Of a DNA stretch of 64,000 nucleotides, positions 26,192 to 34,990 are shown one piece after another; position 1 is the first letter of the stretch; every line of letters starts with the position of its first letter. Below the pieces are notes generated by a model. It had not been told where the DNA came from and searched no databases. It saw nothing but the letters and a program-made list of their open reading frames with translations. Both the position numbers and the translations under genes were made by a program. The stretch comes from JBGRQA01 sp041725895 (GTDB lineage: Bacteria > Bacteroidota > Bacteroidia > Bacteroidales > Marinifilaceae): contig JBGRQA010000026.1 of the NCBI GenBank assembly GCA_041725895.1, positions 25,034 through 89,033 on the forward strand, in the 5' to 3' direction.

Positions 26192-26989
26192 ATGGAGAAA
26201 ACCACTAAGATAGATGTTCCTGTAATGGCGGATTTGGCTGCTAAAGGCGAGAAACCCGAATACCTTTTCTGGGTAGGATGTGCCGGAGCTTTTGATGACC
26301 GGTATAAAAAGGTAGCCCGTGCCTTTGCCAAAATTTTGAATCACCTGAATGTGAGCTATGCTGTGTTGGGACAGGAGGAAAGCTGCACCGGTGATCCTGC
26401 GAAGCGTGCCGGCAACGAGATGCTTTTTCAGATGCAAGCCATGCAGAATATCGAAATTCTGAATGCTTACGAGGTGAAGAAGATCATTTGCACCTGTCCG
26501 CATTGTTACAATATTCTAAAGAATGAGTACCCTGCACTGGGCGGGAAGTATGAGGTAATCAATTATACCCTGTACCTGGAAGAGCAGATCAGAAACGGAA
26601 ACCTGAAGTTGGATGGCAATCCGTTCAAGGGGCAGAGTATTACCTATCACGATCCCTGCTACCTGGGACGCGGCAATAAAATCTACGATGCCCCAAGGAA
26701 TGTAATAGCTGCAGTGTTCGGTGAAGTAAAGGAGATGAGGCGGTCCCGAAGTTTCGGATTGTGTTGCGGAGCTGGGGGTGCTCAGATGTTTAAGGAGGCA
26801 GAGAAAGGTGAAAAGGAAGTCTATATGGAAAGAACGGAGGAAGTCTTGGATCGAAAAGTAGATAAGGTTGCAACAGCCTGTCCTTTTTGCATGACGATGC
26901 TTACCGATGGAATTAAATACAAGAACAAGGAATCGGAACTGGAGAACCTTGATGTCGCGGAAATTGTAGAAAAGGCACTGGAACTGTAA
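26192..26989 (+). CDS. HdrB/CCG-domain Fe-S protein, partner of the membrane subunit
   Basis: 265 residues with two cysteine-rich CCG domains, the type that holds non-cubane or catalytic Fe-S clusters in heterodisulfide reductase HdrB and related enzymes. The second is complete: YHDPCYLGRG, FGLCCGAGGAQMF and ACPFCMTML. The first is degenerate: LFWVGCAGAF, then ESCTGDPAKRAGNE (Cys-Thr instead of Cys-Cys) and CTCPHCYN. It follows the membrane Fe-S protein by 77 bases. Together they form a split version of the EMO-type enzyme and presumably dock ETF on the cytoplasmic side. Confidence 0.85.
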   Translation: MEKTTKIDVPVMADLAAKGEKPEYLFWVGCAGAFDDRYKKVARAFAKILNHLNVSYAVLGQEESCTGDPAKRAGNEMLFQMQAMQNIEILNAYEVKKIICTCPHCYNILKNEYPALGGKYEVINYTLYLEEQIRNGNLKLDGNPFKGQSITYHDPCYLGRGNKIYDAPRNVIAAVFGEVKEMRRSRSFGLCCGAGGAQMFKEAEKGEKEVYMERTEEVLDRKVDKVATACPFCMTMLTDGIKYKNKESELENLDVAEIVEKALEL

Positions 26990-27018
26990 TGATATTGTAG
27001 GCAAACAAAACCAAAGGA

Positions 27019-30000
27019 ATGCTAAAGAAAGACACCTATATTCCTGCCAATCCCGTTCGGGTGGTTACGGCCACCTCGCTCTTTGATGGACATGATGCTT
27101 CCATAAACATCATGCGAAGGATTCTTCAATCATCCGGAGCTGAGGTGATCCATTTGGGACACAATCGTTCGGCGGAGGAGATAGTGAATTGTGCTATTCA
27201 GGAGGATGCTCAGGCCATTGCCGTTAGCTCCTACCAGGGGGGACACAACGAGTTCTTTCGCTATATGTACGATTTGTTGAAGGATAAGAATGCTGGTCAT
27301 ATCAAAATTTTTGGTGGCGGGGGAGGTGTGATCCTGCCGGAGGAAATCAAGGAGTTGGAAGCATATGGAATTGCTGGTTTGTATAGTCCGGATGATGGGC
27401 GGAATTTGGGGTTGCAGGGAATGATTAACGAGGTGATGAAGAACTCGGATTTTCCTTTGACTCTGGAGGAGTTGCCCGATTTCGAGTCTTTGACCCCGGA
27501 AACACCTCATTTGTTGGCCCGCTTGATTACTATGGCCGAAATGGGTGTATTGCAGAATACCAAATGGTTCAACAAAGCGCAGCAAAGGGTTTCTAAAATA
27601 CAAGTACCGGTGATAGGGATTACGGGAACCGGTGGGGCTGGTAAATCTTCTTTGACGGATGAGTTGATCCGCAGAACATTGATTGATTATCCCGAACTGA
27701 AGTTGGCTGTAATTTCCGTGGATCCCTCCCGGAAGAAAAGTGGCGGAGCTTTGTTGGGCGATCGTATTCGAATGAATGCCATTAACAATCATCGGGTGTA
27801 CCTTCGCTCCCTGGCCACGCGTCGATCGCATCTGGCCTTGTCGCTTCATGTTGCAGAAGCAATTCAGTTGGTGAAACTGGCTGGTTACGATTGTATTTTC
27901 CTGGAGAGTTCTGGAATTGGGCAGTCGGATACCGAAATAGTGGAACACAGTGATCTGAAGCTCTATGTGATGACTCCTGAGTTTGGAGCCGCAACTCAGC
28001 TGGAAAAGATTGATATGCTCGATTTTGCAGATTTGGTGGCTATTAACAAATTTGACAAACGGGGGGCCCTGGATGCCCTTCGGGATGTAAAGAAGCAGTT
28101 GCAGCGAAACCAGCAGCTTTGGGAGCAGGATCCGGAAACGATGCCGGTGTATGGGACTATTGCCTCACAATTCAACGATGCGGGAGTGAACCGGTTCTAC
28201 CATGCACTGGTGGAACAACTGAAGCTCTTGGATGCTGCCGGTGGCCGTTTTGAGCACAATGGCAAATTGTTGCTGCAAACCACTCATAAATTGGAGATTG
28301 TCCCCCCGGCTCGCTCACGTTACCTGTCGGAAATATCGGAAACGGTACGAAAGTACAATCGGAAGGCAGAGGAACAGGCTGTTCTGGCGGATAAGATGTA
28401 TGCTTTGAACCAGACCATACTGGAGGCTGAAAAAGGAAAATGGTTCCCTACCGGGGAGTCAACGAAGAAATTGCGTGAAGAATTATCCCGACTGGAGGCA
28501 ACCTTTCTACATTCTGATATTCTTGAGAATTGGGAGGATAAGAAGAAAAAGTACCAGCAGGACTATTTTGCATACAAAGTCAGGGACAAGGAAATCATTA
28601 TAAAAACGTATAACGAGACCCTATCGCACAATCGGATACCTAAGATTTCTCTGCCTAAATTTCGGTCATGGGGTGATATTCTGAAATGGAATTTGAAGGA
28701 GAATGTACCGGGAGAATTTCCTTATGCAGCAGGCGTTTTTCCTTTCAAACGAGAGGGGGAGGATCCGACCCGGATGTTTGCAGGTGAGGGAACTCCAGAA
28801 CGAACCAATAAGCGTTTCCACTACCTGGCTTATGGGCAACCTGCGGTGCGATTGTCTACGGCTTTCGATTCGGTAACCCTGTACGGAGCGGATCCTGCTA
28901 TGCGTCCTGATATCTACGGGAAGGTTGGTAATTCCGGAGTGTCTATTGCCAGTCTGGATGATGCCAAGAAGCTCTATTCCGGATTCGATCTCTGCGATCC
29001 CAAGACCTCGGTTTCCATGACCATCAACGGACCGGCACCCATGTTGGTGGGCTACTTTATGAATGTGGCTATTGATCAACAATGTGAGGTGTACATCCGG
29101 GAGCAAGGAATGGAAGAGGCGATAGAGCAGAAAATTGCTAAGATCTACAAGGAGAAGGAAAGGCCCCAATATCAGGGGGAATTGCCCAAGGGAAACAATG
29201 GTTTGGGCTTGATGCTTTTGGGTGTTACCGGAGACAGGGTGTTGCCCGCTGAAGTTTACGAAAAGATTAAATCGGATACCATTTCCAAAGTAAGGGGTAC
29301 GGTTCAGGCTGATATGCTGAAGGAAGACCAGGCTCAGAATACCTGTATCTTCTCCATTGATTTTGCCCTAAAGATGATGGGAGATATTCAGGAATATTTT
29401 ATTCAAAACCGGGTTCGGAATTTCTATTCTGTTTCCATTTCGGGCTATCACATAGCTGAGGCGGGTGCTAACCCTATCAGTCAGCTAGCCTTCACTTTGG
29501 CTAACGGTTTTACCTTGGTTGAGTACTATCTGGCACGTGGCATGAAGGTGGATGATTTTGCGCCCAACCTTTCCTTTTTCTTCTCCAATGGGATGGATCC
29601 GGAATTTACTGTCATAGGTCGTGTGGCCCGGATTATCTGGGCCAAAGCAATGAAATATTTGTATGGGGCCAACGAACGCAGTCAAAAGTTGAAGTACCAC
29701 ATCCAAACTTCCGGTCGTTCGCTGCATGCTCAGGAAATCGAATTCAATGATATTCGAACGACCCTTCAGGCGCTTTGTGGGATTTACGACAATTGCAATT
29801 CTTTACATACCAATGCTTACGATGAGGCCATTACTACGCCAACCGAGGAGTCGGTTCGCAGAGCCATGGCTATCCAATTGATCATCACCAGGGAATTGGG
29901 GCTGGCGAAAAATGAGAATCCCTTACAGGGAGCCTTTATCATCGAGGAATTGACCGATCTGGTAGAAGAGGCTGTTCTGATGGAGTTCGATCGTCTGACG

Positions 30001-30393
30001 GAGCGTGGGGGAGTTTTGGGGGCTATGGAAACCATGTACCAACGAAGCAAGATCCAATCGGAATCCCTTTACTACGAAACACTAAAACATAACGGTCAGC
30101 TGCCCATAGTTGGAGTGAATACTTTTTTGAATTCGCAAGGTTCTCCCACGGTTTTGCCCAAAGAGGTAATTCGTTCGGATGAGGAGGAGAAGAAAGCACA
30201 GGTGCATTTTGCCGAAGTGGTTCAGAAAAATAATGCAAGGGAGGGAGGATTAGGCCTGAAGGAATTGAAGCGAAAAGCACTGAATAACGAGAATATATTT
30301 ACTTCCCTTATGGAAGTATGCAAATACTGTACCCTGGGCCAGATTACAGATGCTCTGTATGAAGTTGGGGGCCAGTATAGGAGGAATATGTAA
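27019..30393 (+). CDS. icmF: Fused isobutyryl-CoA mutase (IcmF)
   Basis: 1124 residues with the IcmF order. N-terminal B12-binding domain (1-140) has SLFDGHDASINIMRR with the cobalt-ligating His, and GGGGGVILPEEI. The MeaI-type G-protein chaperone domain (about 195-400) has P-loop GTGGAGKSS, ESSGIGQSDTEI and NKFDK. A helical linker precedes the C-terminal mutase TIM barrel (about 545-1124). The region KVRGTVQADMLKEDQAQNTCIFS matches IcmF rather than methylmalonyl-CoA mutase, which has Arg-containing TIYPP-type contacts for the acid group. It interconverts isobutyryl-CoA and butyryl-CoA with adenosylcobalamin and GTP; some members also act on isovaleryl/pivalyl-CoA. It links branched acyl-CoA to the butyryl-CoA enzymes encoded upstream. 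Confidence 0.93.
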   Translation: MLKKDTYIPANPVRVVTATSLFDGHDASINIMRRILQSSGAEVIHLGHNRSAEEIVNCAIQEDAQAIAVSSYQGGHNEFFRYMYDLLKDKNAGHIKIFGGGGGVILPEEIKELEAYGIAGLYSPDDGRNLGLQGMINEVMKNSDFPLTLEELPDFESLTPETPHLLARLITMAEMGVLQNTKWFNKAQQRVSKIQVPVIGITGTGGAGKSSLTDELIRRTLIDYPELKLAVISVDPSRKKSGGALLGDRIRMNAINNHRVYLRSLATRRSHLALSLHVAEAIQLVKLAGYDCIFLESSGIGQSDTEIVEHSDLKLYVMTPEFGAATQLEKIDMLDFADLVAINKFDKRGALDALRDVKKQLQRNQQLWEQDPETMPVYGTIASQFNDAGVNRFYHALVEQLKLLDAAGGRFEHNGKLLLQTTHKLEIVPPARSRYLSEISETVRKYNRKAEEQAVLADKMYALNQTILEAEKGKWFPTGESTKKLREELSRLEATFLHSDILENWEDKKKKYQQDYFAYKVRDKEIIIKTYNETLSHNRIPKISLPKFRSWGDILKWNLKENVPGEFPYAAGVFPFKREGEDPTRMFAGEGTPERTNKRFHYLAYGQPAVRLSTAFDSVTLYGADPAMRPDIYGKVGNSGVSIASLDDAKKLYSGFDLCDPKTSVSMTINGPAPMLVGYFMNVAIDQQCEVYIREQGMEEAIEQKIAKIYKEKERPQYQGELPKGNNGLGLMLLGVTGDRVLPAEVYEKIKSDTISKVRGTVQADMLKEDQAQNTCIFSIDFALKMMGDIQEYFIQNRVRNFYSVSISGYHIAEAGANPISQLAFTLANGFTLVEYYLARGMKVDDFAPNLSFFFSNGMDPEFTVIGRVARIIWAKAMKYLYGANERSQKLKYHIQTSGRSLHAQEIEFNDIRTTLQALCGIYDNCNSLHTNAYDEAITTPTEESVRRAMAIQLIITRELGLAKNENPLQGAFIIEELTDLVEEAVLMEFDRLTERGGVLGAMETMYQRSKIQSESLYYETLKHNGQLPIVGVNTFLNSQGSPTVLPKEVIRSDEEEKKAQVHFAEVVQKNNAREGGLGLKELKRKALNNENIFTSLMEVCKYCTLGQITDALYEVGGQYRRNM

Positions 30394-30400
30394 GAATAGT

Positions 30401-30418
30401 TCCCGATAGGTATCGGGA
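30401..30418. repeat. TCCCGATA-GG-TATCGGGA palindrome
   Basis: TCCCGATAGGTATCGGGA is a perfect 8-bp inverted repeat with a two-base loop just after icmF. There is no T tract. It resembles a short palindrome seen often in Bacteroidota intergenic DNA. Confidence 0.7.
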
Positions 30419-30441
30419 TGTTAATGTGTGAATGAGGAAGG

Positions 30442-30472
30442 AGCTTGCTTCTTGCCTCTTGCTACTTGTCAC
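30442..30472. repeat. CTTG repeat chain before the carboxylase operon
   Basis: GCTTGCTTCTTGCCTC then TTGCTACTTGTCAC: four to five CTTG-centred units ending 16 bases before the carboxylase beta gene. Related to the blocks at 10662-10707 and 26120-26170. Confidence 0.6.
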
Positions 30473-30487
30473 TAAAACAGAATTATT

Positions 30488-32095
30488 TTGTATCGATTAA
30501 GTTCAAAAATAGATCCCAAATCCGGGGATTTCACCCGAAACAGGGAGGAGTACCGGAAGCTGATGGAGGAGTACCGAAGTCGATTAACTGAAGTGCTTGA
30601 CGGTGCGGGAGCCAAAGCGAAAGAAAAACATTTGGCCCGTGGTAAGCTGCTGGTGCGCGATCGGATCGATCTACTTGTTGATAGGAATACGCCCTTTTTG
30701 GAGTTGTCTCCCATGGCTGCCTACGATCAGTATGAGAATCAATTTCCTTCTGCCGGTATTGTGACCGGAATTGGTGTGATTCATGGACGAGAGTGTGTTA
30801 TTGTTGCCAACGATGCTACGGTGAAAGGTGGAACATACGTAAAGGAGAGCATAAAGAAGCACATTCGTGCTCAGGAGATTGCCATGGAGAATCATTTGCC
30901 CTGCATATACATGGTGGATTCGGGGGGAGTATTCCTGCCGGAACAGGCCAATGTGTTTCCTGATAAGTTCCATTTTGGACGTTTCTTCTACAACCAGGCC
31001 CGAATGTCGGCCAAGGGCATTCCGCAAATTGCAATTGTAATGGGATCTTGTACTGCTGGTGGGGCCTATGTACCTGCTATGAGTGATGAAACCATTATTG
31101 TGAAGGAGCAGGGAACCATTTTTATCGGAGGTCCCCCTTTGGTGAAGGCGGCTACAGGAGAAGAGGTTTCTGCAGAGGAACTGGGAGGAGCCGATGTACA
31201 TACCTCTATTTCCGGTGTTGCCGATCACATGGCGGAAGACGATCGGCATGCCATTCGGATCTGTAGAAGCATTTTTGAATCTATGCCACATGGGAGAAAA
31301 CAGTTTCTGGAACGATCGGTTGCGGAGGAGCCCTTGTACGATCCGAAGGAATTGTACGGTTTGGCCCCCCTCGATTACAAAAAATCGGTGGACTCGCGGG
31401 AGATTATCATGCGCTTGGTAGATGGCAGCAGGTTTCACGAATTCAAGAGACGCTATGCACCTACCATTGTAACCGGTTTTGCAAAAATTATGGGTTACCC
31501 TGTTGGCATTATAGCCAATAATGGAATCATTTTTTCTGAAACATCCTTAAAAGCGGCTCACTTTATTGAGCTCTGCAGTCATCGAAAGATTCCTATTCTC
31601 TTTTTGCAGAACATTACTGGTTTTATGGTGGGGAAGCAGTACGAGCATGGTGGAATCGCCCGTGACGGAGCCAAACTGGTTCATGCCGTTGCCAATGCCC
31701 AGGTGCCCAAATTTACCGTAATTATTGGGGGATCTTTCGGTGCCGGAAATTATGCCATGGCTGGACGAGCCTACGAACCACGCTTGCTATTCATGTGGCC
31801 CAATGCCCGCATCTCGGTGATGGGTGGCGAACAGGCTGCTGGTGTACTGGTGCAGGTAAAGGAGCAGCAGCTGCTTCGGAGGGGACAGGAATTCCCGAAG
31901 GAGGAGCAGGAGGCTCTGCGTGAAAATATTCTGAAAAAATATGAAGAGGAGGGATCGCCCTATTTCAGTACTTCCCGCCTTTGGGACGATGGGATCATCG
32001 ACCCTTTGGATACCCGAAAGGTGATTGCCATGGGAATAGCCATGTCGCTTAATCAACCTTTCCCGAAGCCGCAGTTTGGCGTGTTTCGAATGTAA
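30488..32095 (+). CDS. Acyl-CoA carboxylase beta subunit (methylcrotonyl-/geranyl-CoA carboxylase type)
   Basis: 535 residues, the carboxyltransferase subunit of a biotin-dependent acyl-CoA carboxylase. It starts at TTG 30488; no ATG is close enough to keep the conserved N-terminus (NREEYRKLMEEYRSRL...KHLARGKLLVRDRIDLL). It shows YMVDSGGVFLPEQANVFPD, GSCTAGGAYVPAMSDE, FIGGPPLVKAATGEEV and the CoA/biotin segment FAKIMGYPVGIIANNG...FLQNITGFMVGKQYE. These match the MccB/LiuB/AtuC branch rather than propionyl-CoA carboxylase. Carboxylase alpha lies two genes downstream. Substrate (3-methylcrotonyl-CoA or a longer isoprenoid acyl-CoA) cannot be fixed by eye. Confidence 0.9.
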   Translation: MYRLSSKIDPKSGDFTRNREEYRKLMEEYRSRLTEVLDGAGAKAKEKHLARGKLLVRDRIDLLVDRNTPFLELSPMAAYDQYENQFPSAGIVTGIGVIHGRECVIVANDATVKGGTYVKESIKKHIRAQEIAMENHLPCIYMVDSGGVFLPEQANVFPDKFHFGRFFYNQARMSAKGIPQIAIVMGSCTAGGAYVPAMSDETIIVKEQGTIFIGGPPLVKAATGEEVSAEELGGADVHTSISGVADHMAEDDRHAIRICRSIFESMPHGRKQFLERSVAEEPLYDPKELYGLAPLDYKKSVDSREIIMRLVDGSRFHEFKRRYAPTIVTGFAKIMGYPVGIIANNGIIFSETSLKAAHFIELCSHRKIPILFLQNITGFMVGKQYEHGGIARDGAKLVHAVANAQVPKFTVIIGGSFGAGNYAMAGRAYEPRLLFMWPNARISVMGGEQAAGVLVQVKEQQLLRRGQEFPKEEQEALRENILKKYEEEGSPYFSTSRLWDDGIIDPLDTRKVIAMGIAMSLNQPFPKPQFGVFRM

Positions 32096-32127
32096 ATGAT
32101 AATGAAGAACCTATAGTATTATTGAAG

Positions 32128-32934
32128 ATGAAGAAATTTAGAACCATTGATTTTATAAAGCACGATCATGTAGGCACCATTTGGTTGAATCGTCCAGAAA
32201 TTCATAATGCCTTTAATGAGGTGATGATTGGTGAAATTCTGAATTGTTTTGAAGACATTCAAAAGATGGATTACCAGGAGCTTCGGGCTGTAGTAATTCG
32301 CGGTCAGGGAAAATCTTTTTGTGCGGGTGCCGATCTCAATTGGATGAGAGATGTGGCCAAGTACAGTCATGAAGAGAATTATGCGGAGAGTTACCGTTTG
32401 TCGGCTTGTTTCAATGCCATTTACTCCTGTAAGTTTCCCACCATTGCTGTAGTACATGGTGCTGCCATTGGAGGAGCCAATGGCTTGCTGGCTGCCTGTG
32501 ATTTTGCCATCTGTGAAAAGAATACCATCTTCTCGCTGAGTGAGGTGAAGATAGGAATTGTTCCGGCTTGCATTTCACCCTATGTGATCAAACGAGTGGG
32601 AGAGTACGGGGCACGGGAACTTATGCTGACAGGGATGCGATTTCGGGGGAAAAAGGCAAAGAAATGCGGTTTGGTGAATGGTTCCTACAGTCACAGGAAT
32701 TTGGAGATTCGGTTGGAGGATCTGATTATGGTGTTAAAAACCAGTGGTCCTGTTGCGGTGTCGCAATGCAAGGAGTTGATCGATGATGTAAAGAACAACC
32801 TGTCGCATGAGGAAGCTATGGAGTATACCGCTAAAATGATTGCAGATATTCGCCAATCGGCGGAAGGACAGGAGGGAATGACTGCTTTCCTGGAGAAGAG
32901 AAAGCCCAACTGGGTAATTGAAGAAACGCTGTAA
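32128..32934 (+). CDS. Enoyl-CoA hydratase family protein, methylglutaconyl-CoA hydratase-like
   Basis: 268 residues from the ATG at 32128 (a TTG two codons upstream is less likely). CAGADLNWMRDVAKYS and AAIGGANGLLAACDFAI are typical of LiuC/AtuE-type hydratases, which act on 3-methylglutaconyl-CoA or isohexenylglutaconyl-CoA. The first catalytic Glu of classic crotonases is Asn here (GGANGL), as is usual in this branch; the second remains in FSLSEVKIGIVPACISPY. Lies between the two carboxylase subunit genes, with only 16 bases to the next gene. Confidence 0.88.
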   Translation: MKKFRTIDFIKHDHVGTIWLNRPEIHNAFNEVMIGEILNCFEDIQKMDYQELRAVVIRGQGKSFCAGADLNWMRDVAKYSHEENYAESYRLSACFNAIYSCKFPTIAVVHGAAIGGANGLLAACDFAICEKNTIFSLSEVKIGIVPACISPYVIKRVGEYGARELMLTGMRFRGKKAKKCGLVNGSYSHRNLEIRLEDLIMVLKTSGPVAVSQCKELIDDVKNNLSHEEAMEYTAKMIADIRQSAEGQEGMTAFLEKRKPNWVIEETL

Positions 32935-32950
32935 GTAAAAATCAGACTGA

Positions 32951-34939
32951 ATGTACTACAAAAGATTACTAATAGCCAACCGGGGTGAAATTGCGGTTCG
33001 TATCATTCGGACTGCCCGAACACTAGGGATTCATACCATTGCGGTATACTCCCTTGTGGACCGTGAAGCACGTCATGTAACAGAGGCGGACGAAGCCTAT
33101 GCTTTGTTGGGAGATCGATTGGCTGATAATTATCTGAACATAGATGCATTGCTTGATGTTGCAATAAGAGCTGAGGCTGAAGCCATTCATCCCGGTTATG
33201 GATTTTTGGCGGAGAATCCCGTATTTGCTCAAAGATGTCAGGATGCTGGAATTGATTTTGTTGGGCCTTCCCCGGAAGCCATTACCCTTATGGGGAATAA
33301 GGTGAATGCTCGTAATTTTGTTAAATCGCTTGAGATTCCTGTCTTGGAAGGGGCTGTTGGTGAAGTTGATGAACTTGTACGGCAATGCAATGGATTGGCC
33401 TATCCTTTATTGGTAAAAGCAGCTGCTGGAGGTGGAGGAAAAGGGATGCGAATTGTGGAGAGGCCAGGAGAATTGAAGAATGCTATTGCGTCAACCTCCC
33501 GTGAGGCTCAGACTTATTTTGGGGATGGCTCCGTATTGGTGGAGAAATACATTCAGAATCCGCGGCATATCGAAGTGCAGGTGCTTGCCGACAAGCATGG
33601 TAACGCCATTCATCTCTTCGAGAGGGAATGCTCTATTCAGCGACGGTTTCAAAAAATAGTTGAGGAGGCACCTTCTCCAACTTTGAGTGAGGAGCTACGC
33701 CAGAAGATGGGGGTGGCTGCAGTTCGGCTCGTTCGTGAGATGGGCTATTGCAATGCTGGTACAGTGGAATTTCTGGTGGATGAGAAGCTCAACTTCTATT
33801 TTTTGGAAATGAATACCCGTATTCAGGTCGAACATCCCGTTACAGAGATGATTACGGGGTTGGATCTTGTGGAAGAACAATTGGCTATTGCATCCGGAAA
33901 AATTTTAAGATACAAGCAAAAAGATATTCTCAGGAAAGGTCACGCTATCGAAGTAAGAATCTATGCAGAAGATCCCGACCAGGATTTTATGCCTTCCCCT
34001 GGAGAAATTACTTTATACCAGGAGCCTAAAGGTCCACATGAAAGAATTCGTATCGATTCAGCTTTACATGGGCCTGATCGAATTCATCCCGATTTTGATC
34101 CCATGATTGCCAAGTTGGTAGTGTGGGACGAGAATCGTGATTTGGCACGGGAGCAGTTGCATTATGCTTTAAACAACTACCACATTCACGGAATTACAAC
34201 CAATATCTTGTATTTACGATCCCTTATTGATACCAACTGGTTTCAGGAAAATCAAATTTCTACCCTTTTTTGCGAGCATCATGCCGAAGAATTGATGCAG
34301 CGTATGAATGAGGAAAGGGAACGGGTTCCCGGGCAATTGTTTGCTATTGCTTGTGTGCTAAAGGATTTGGAACATAAAGATTCTCAAAATATTTGGGAAG
34401 AGATGGGCTTCTGGCGGCAGCAGGGAAGGGTATTTACTCTGGAGGTAAAAGGGAGAAGATTAAATGTAATAGTGAATGGAACAGGTTTTTGCGATTTTGT
34501 AATTGATGATTCGAAAATCCGGGTGGAAGGAGTTCATATCGAGGATCACCAGGTAAGTTTTGAATTGAATGGAAGAAGGATGGTGTTTCAGTTATCTGAG
34601 GCTTGTGGTGGAGGTTGGCATGTGGATAGTGGGGGGATTTGTCACCATATGAAGCGGTTGGATGTACTGGAAGGAGAGGATTGGACCGATGCACAGCTAT
34701 CTGCTTCCGATAACATGAATAAGGGGGTTGTGGCGCCACTGCCGGGTAAGGTCGTGCAAATTAATGTGAAGGCTGGTCAAATTGTCCAGAAGGGTGATGT
34801 CCTTTTAATAGTGGAAGCAATGAAAATGGAAAATAACATTTTATCTCCGCGTGATGCTGAAGTTGCTGAGGTACGGGTTGAAGTGGGACAACAGGTGGAG
34901 AACAATATGGAGTTGGTTCGATTGGAGGCCGATGTCTAG
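32951..34939 (+). CDS. Acyl-CoA carboxylase alpha subunit (biotin carboxylase + BCCP)
   Basis: 662 residues. Biotin carboxylase domain (1-450): LLIANRGEIAVRIIRTARTLG, the Gly-rich ATP loop KAAAGGGGKGMRIV, FERECSIQRRFQKIVEEAPSP, FLEMNTRIQVEHPVTEMITG. A weakly conserved linker/BT domain runs about 455-585. The C-terminal biotinyl domain (about 590-662) has the VEAMKMENN biotinylation motif. It carboxylates biotin with bicarbonate and ATP for the beta subunit at 30488. Overall length matches MCC/GCC alpha subunits rather than the shorter acetyl-CoA carboxylase AccC. Confidence 0.93.
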   Translation: MYYKRLLIANRGEIAVRIIRTARTLGIHTIAVYSLVDREARHVTEADEAYALLGDRLADNYLNIDALLDVAIRAEAEAIHPGYGFLAENPVFAQRCQDAGIDFVGPSPEAITLMGNKVNARNFVKSLEIPVLEGAVGEVDELVRQCNGLAYPLLVKAAAGGGGKGMRIVERPGELKNAIASTSREAQTYFGDGSVLVEKYIQNPRHIEVQVLADKHGNAIHLFERECSIQRRFQKIVEEAPSPTLSEELRQKMGVAAVRLVREMGYCNAGTVEFLVDEKLNFYFLEMNTRIQVEHPVTEMITGLDLVEEQLAIASGKILRYKQKDILRKGHAIEVRIYAEDPDQDFMPSPGEITLYQEPKGPHERIRIDSALHGPDRIHPDFDPMIAKLVVWDENRDLAREQLHYALNNYHIHGITTNILYLRSLIDTNWFQENQISTLFCEHHAEELMQRMNEERERVPGQLFAIACVLKDLEHKDSQNIWEEMGFWRQQGRVFTLEVKGRRLNVIVNGTGFCDFVIDDSKIRVEGVHIEDHQVSFELNGRRMVFQLSEACGGGWHVDSGGICHHMKRLDVLEGEDWTDAQLSASDNMNKGVVAPLPGKVVQINVKAGQIVQKGDVLLIVEAMKMENNILSPRDAEVAEVRVEVGQQVENNMELVRLEADV

Positions 34940-34990
34940 CTTTTACCCAATATGATTGAGAACAGGAATTAAACCAAAAATGTACAACTT

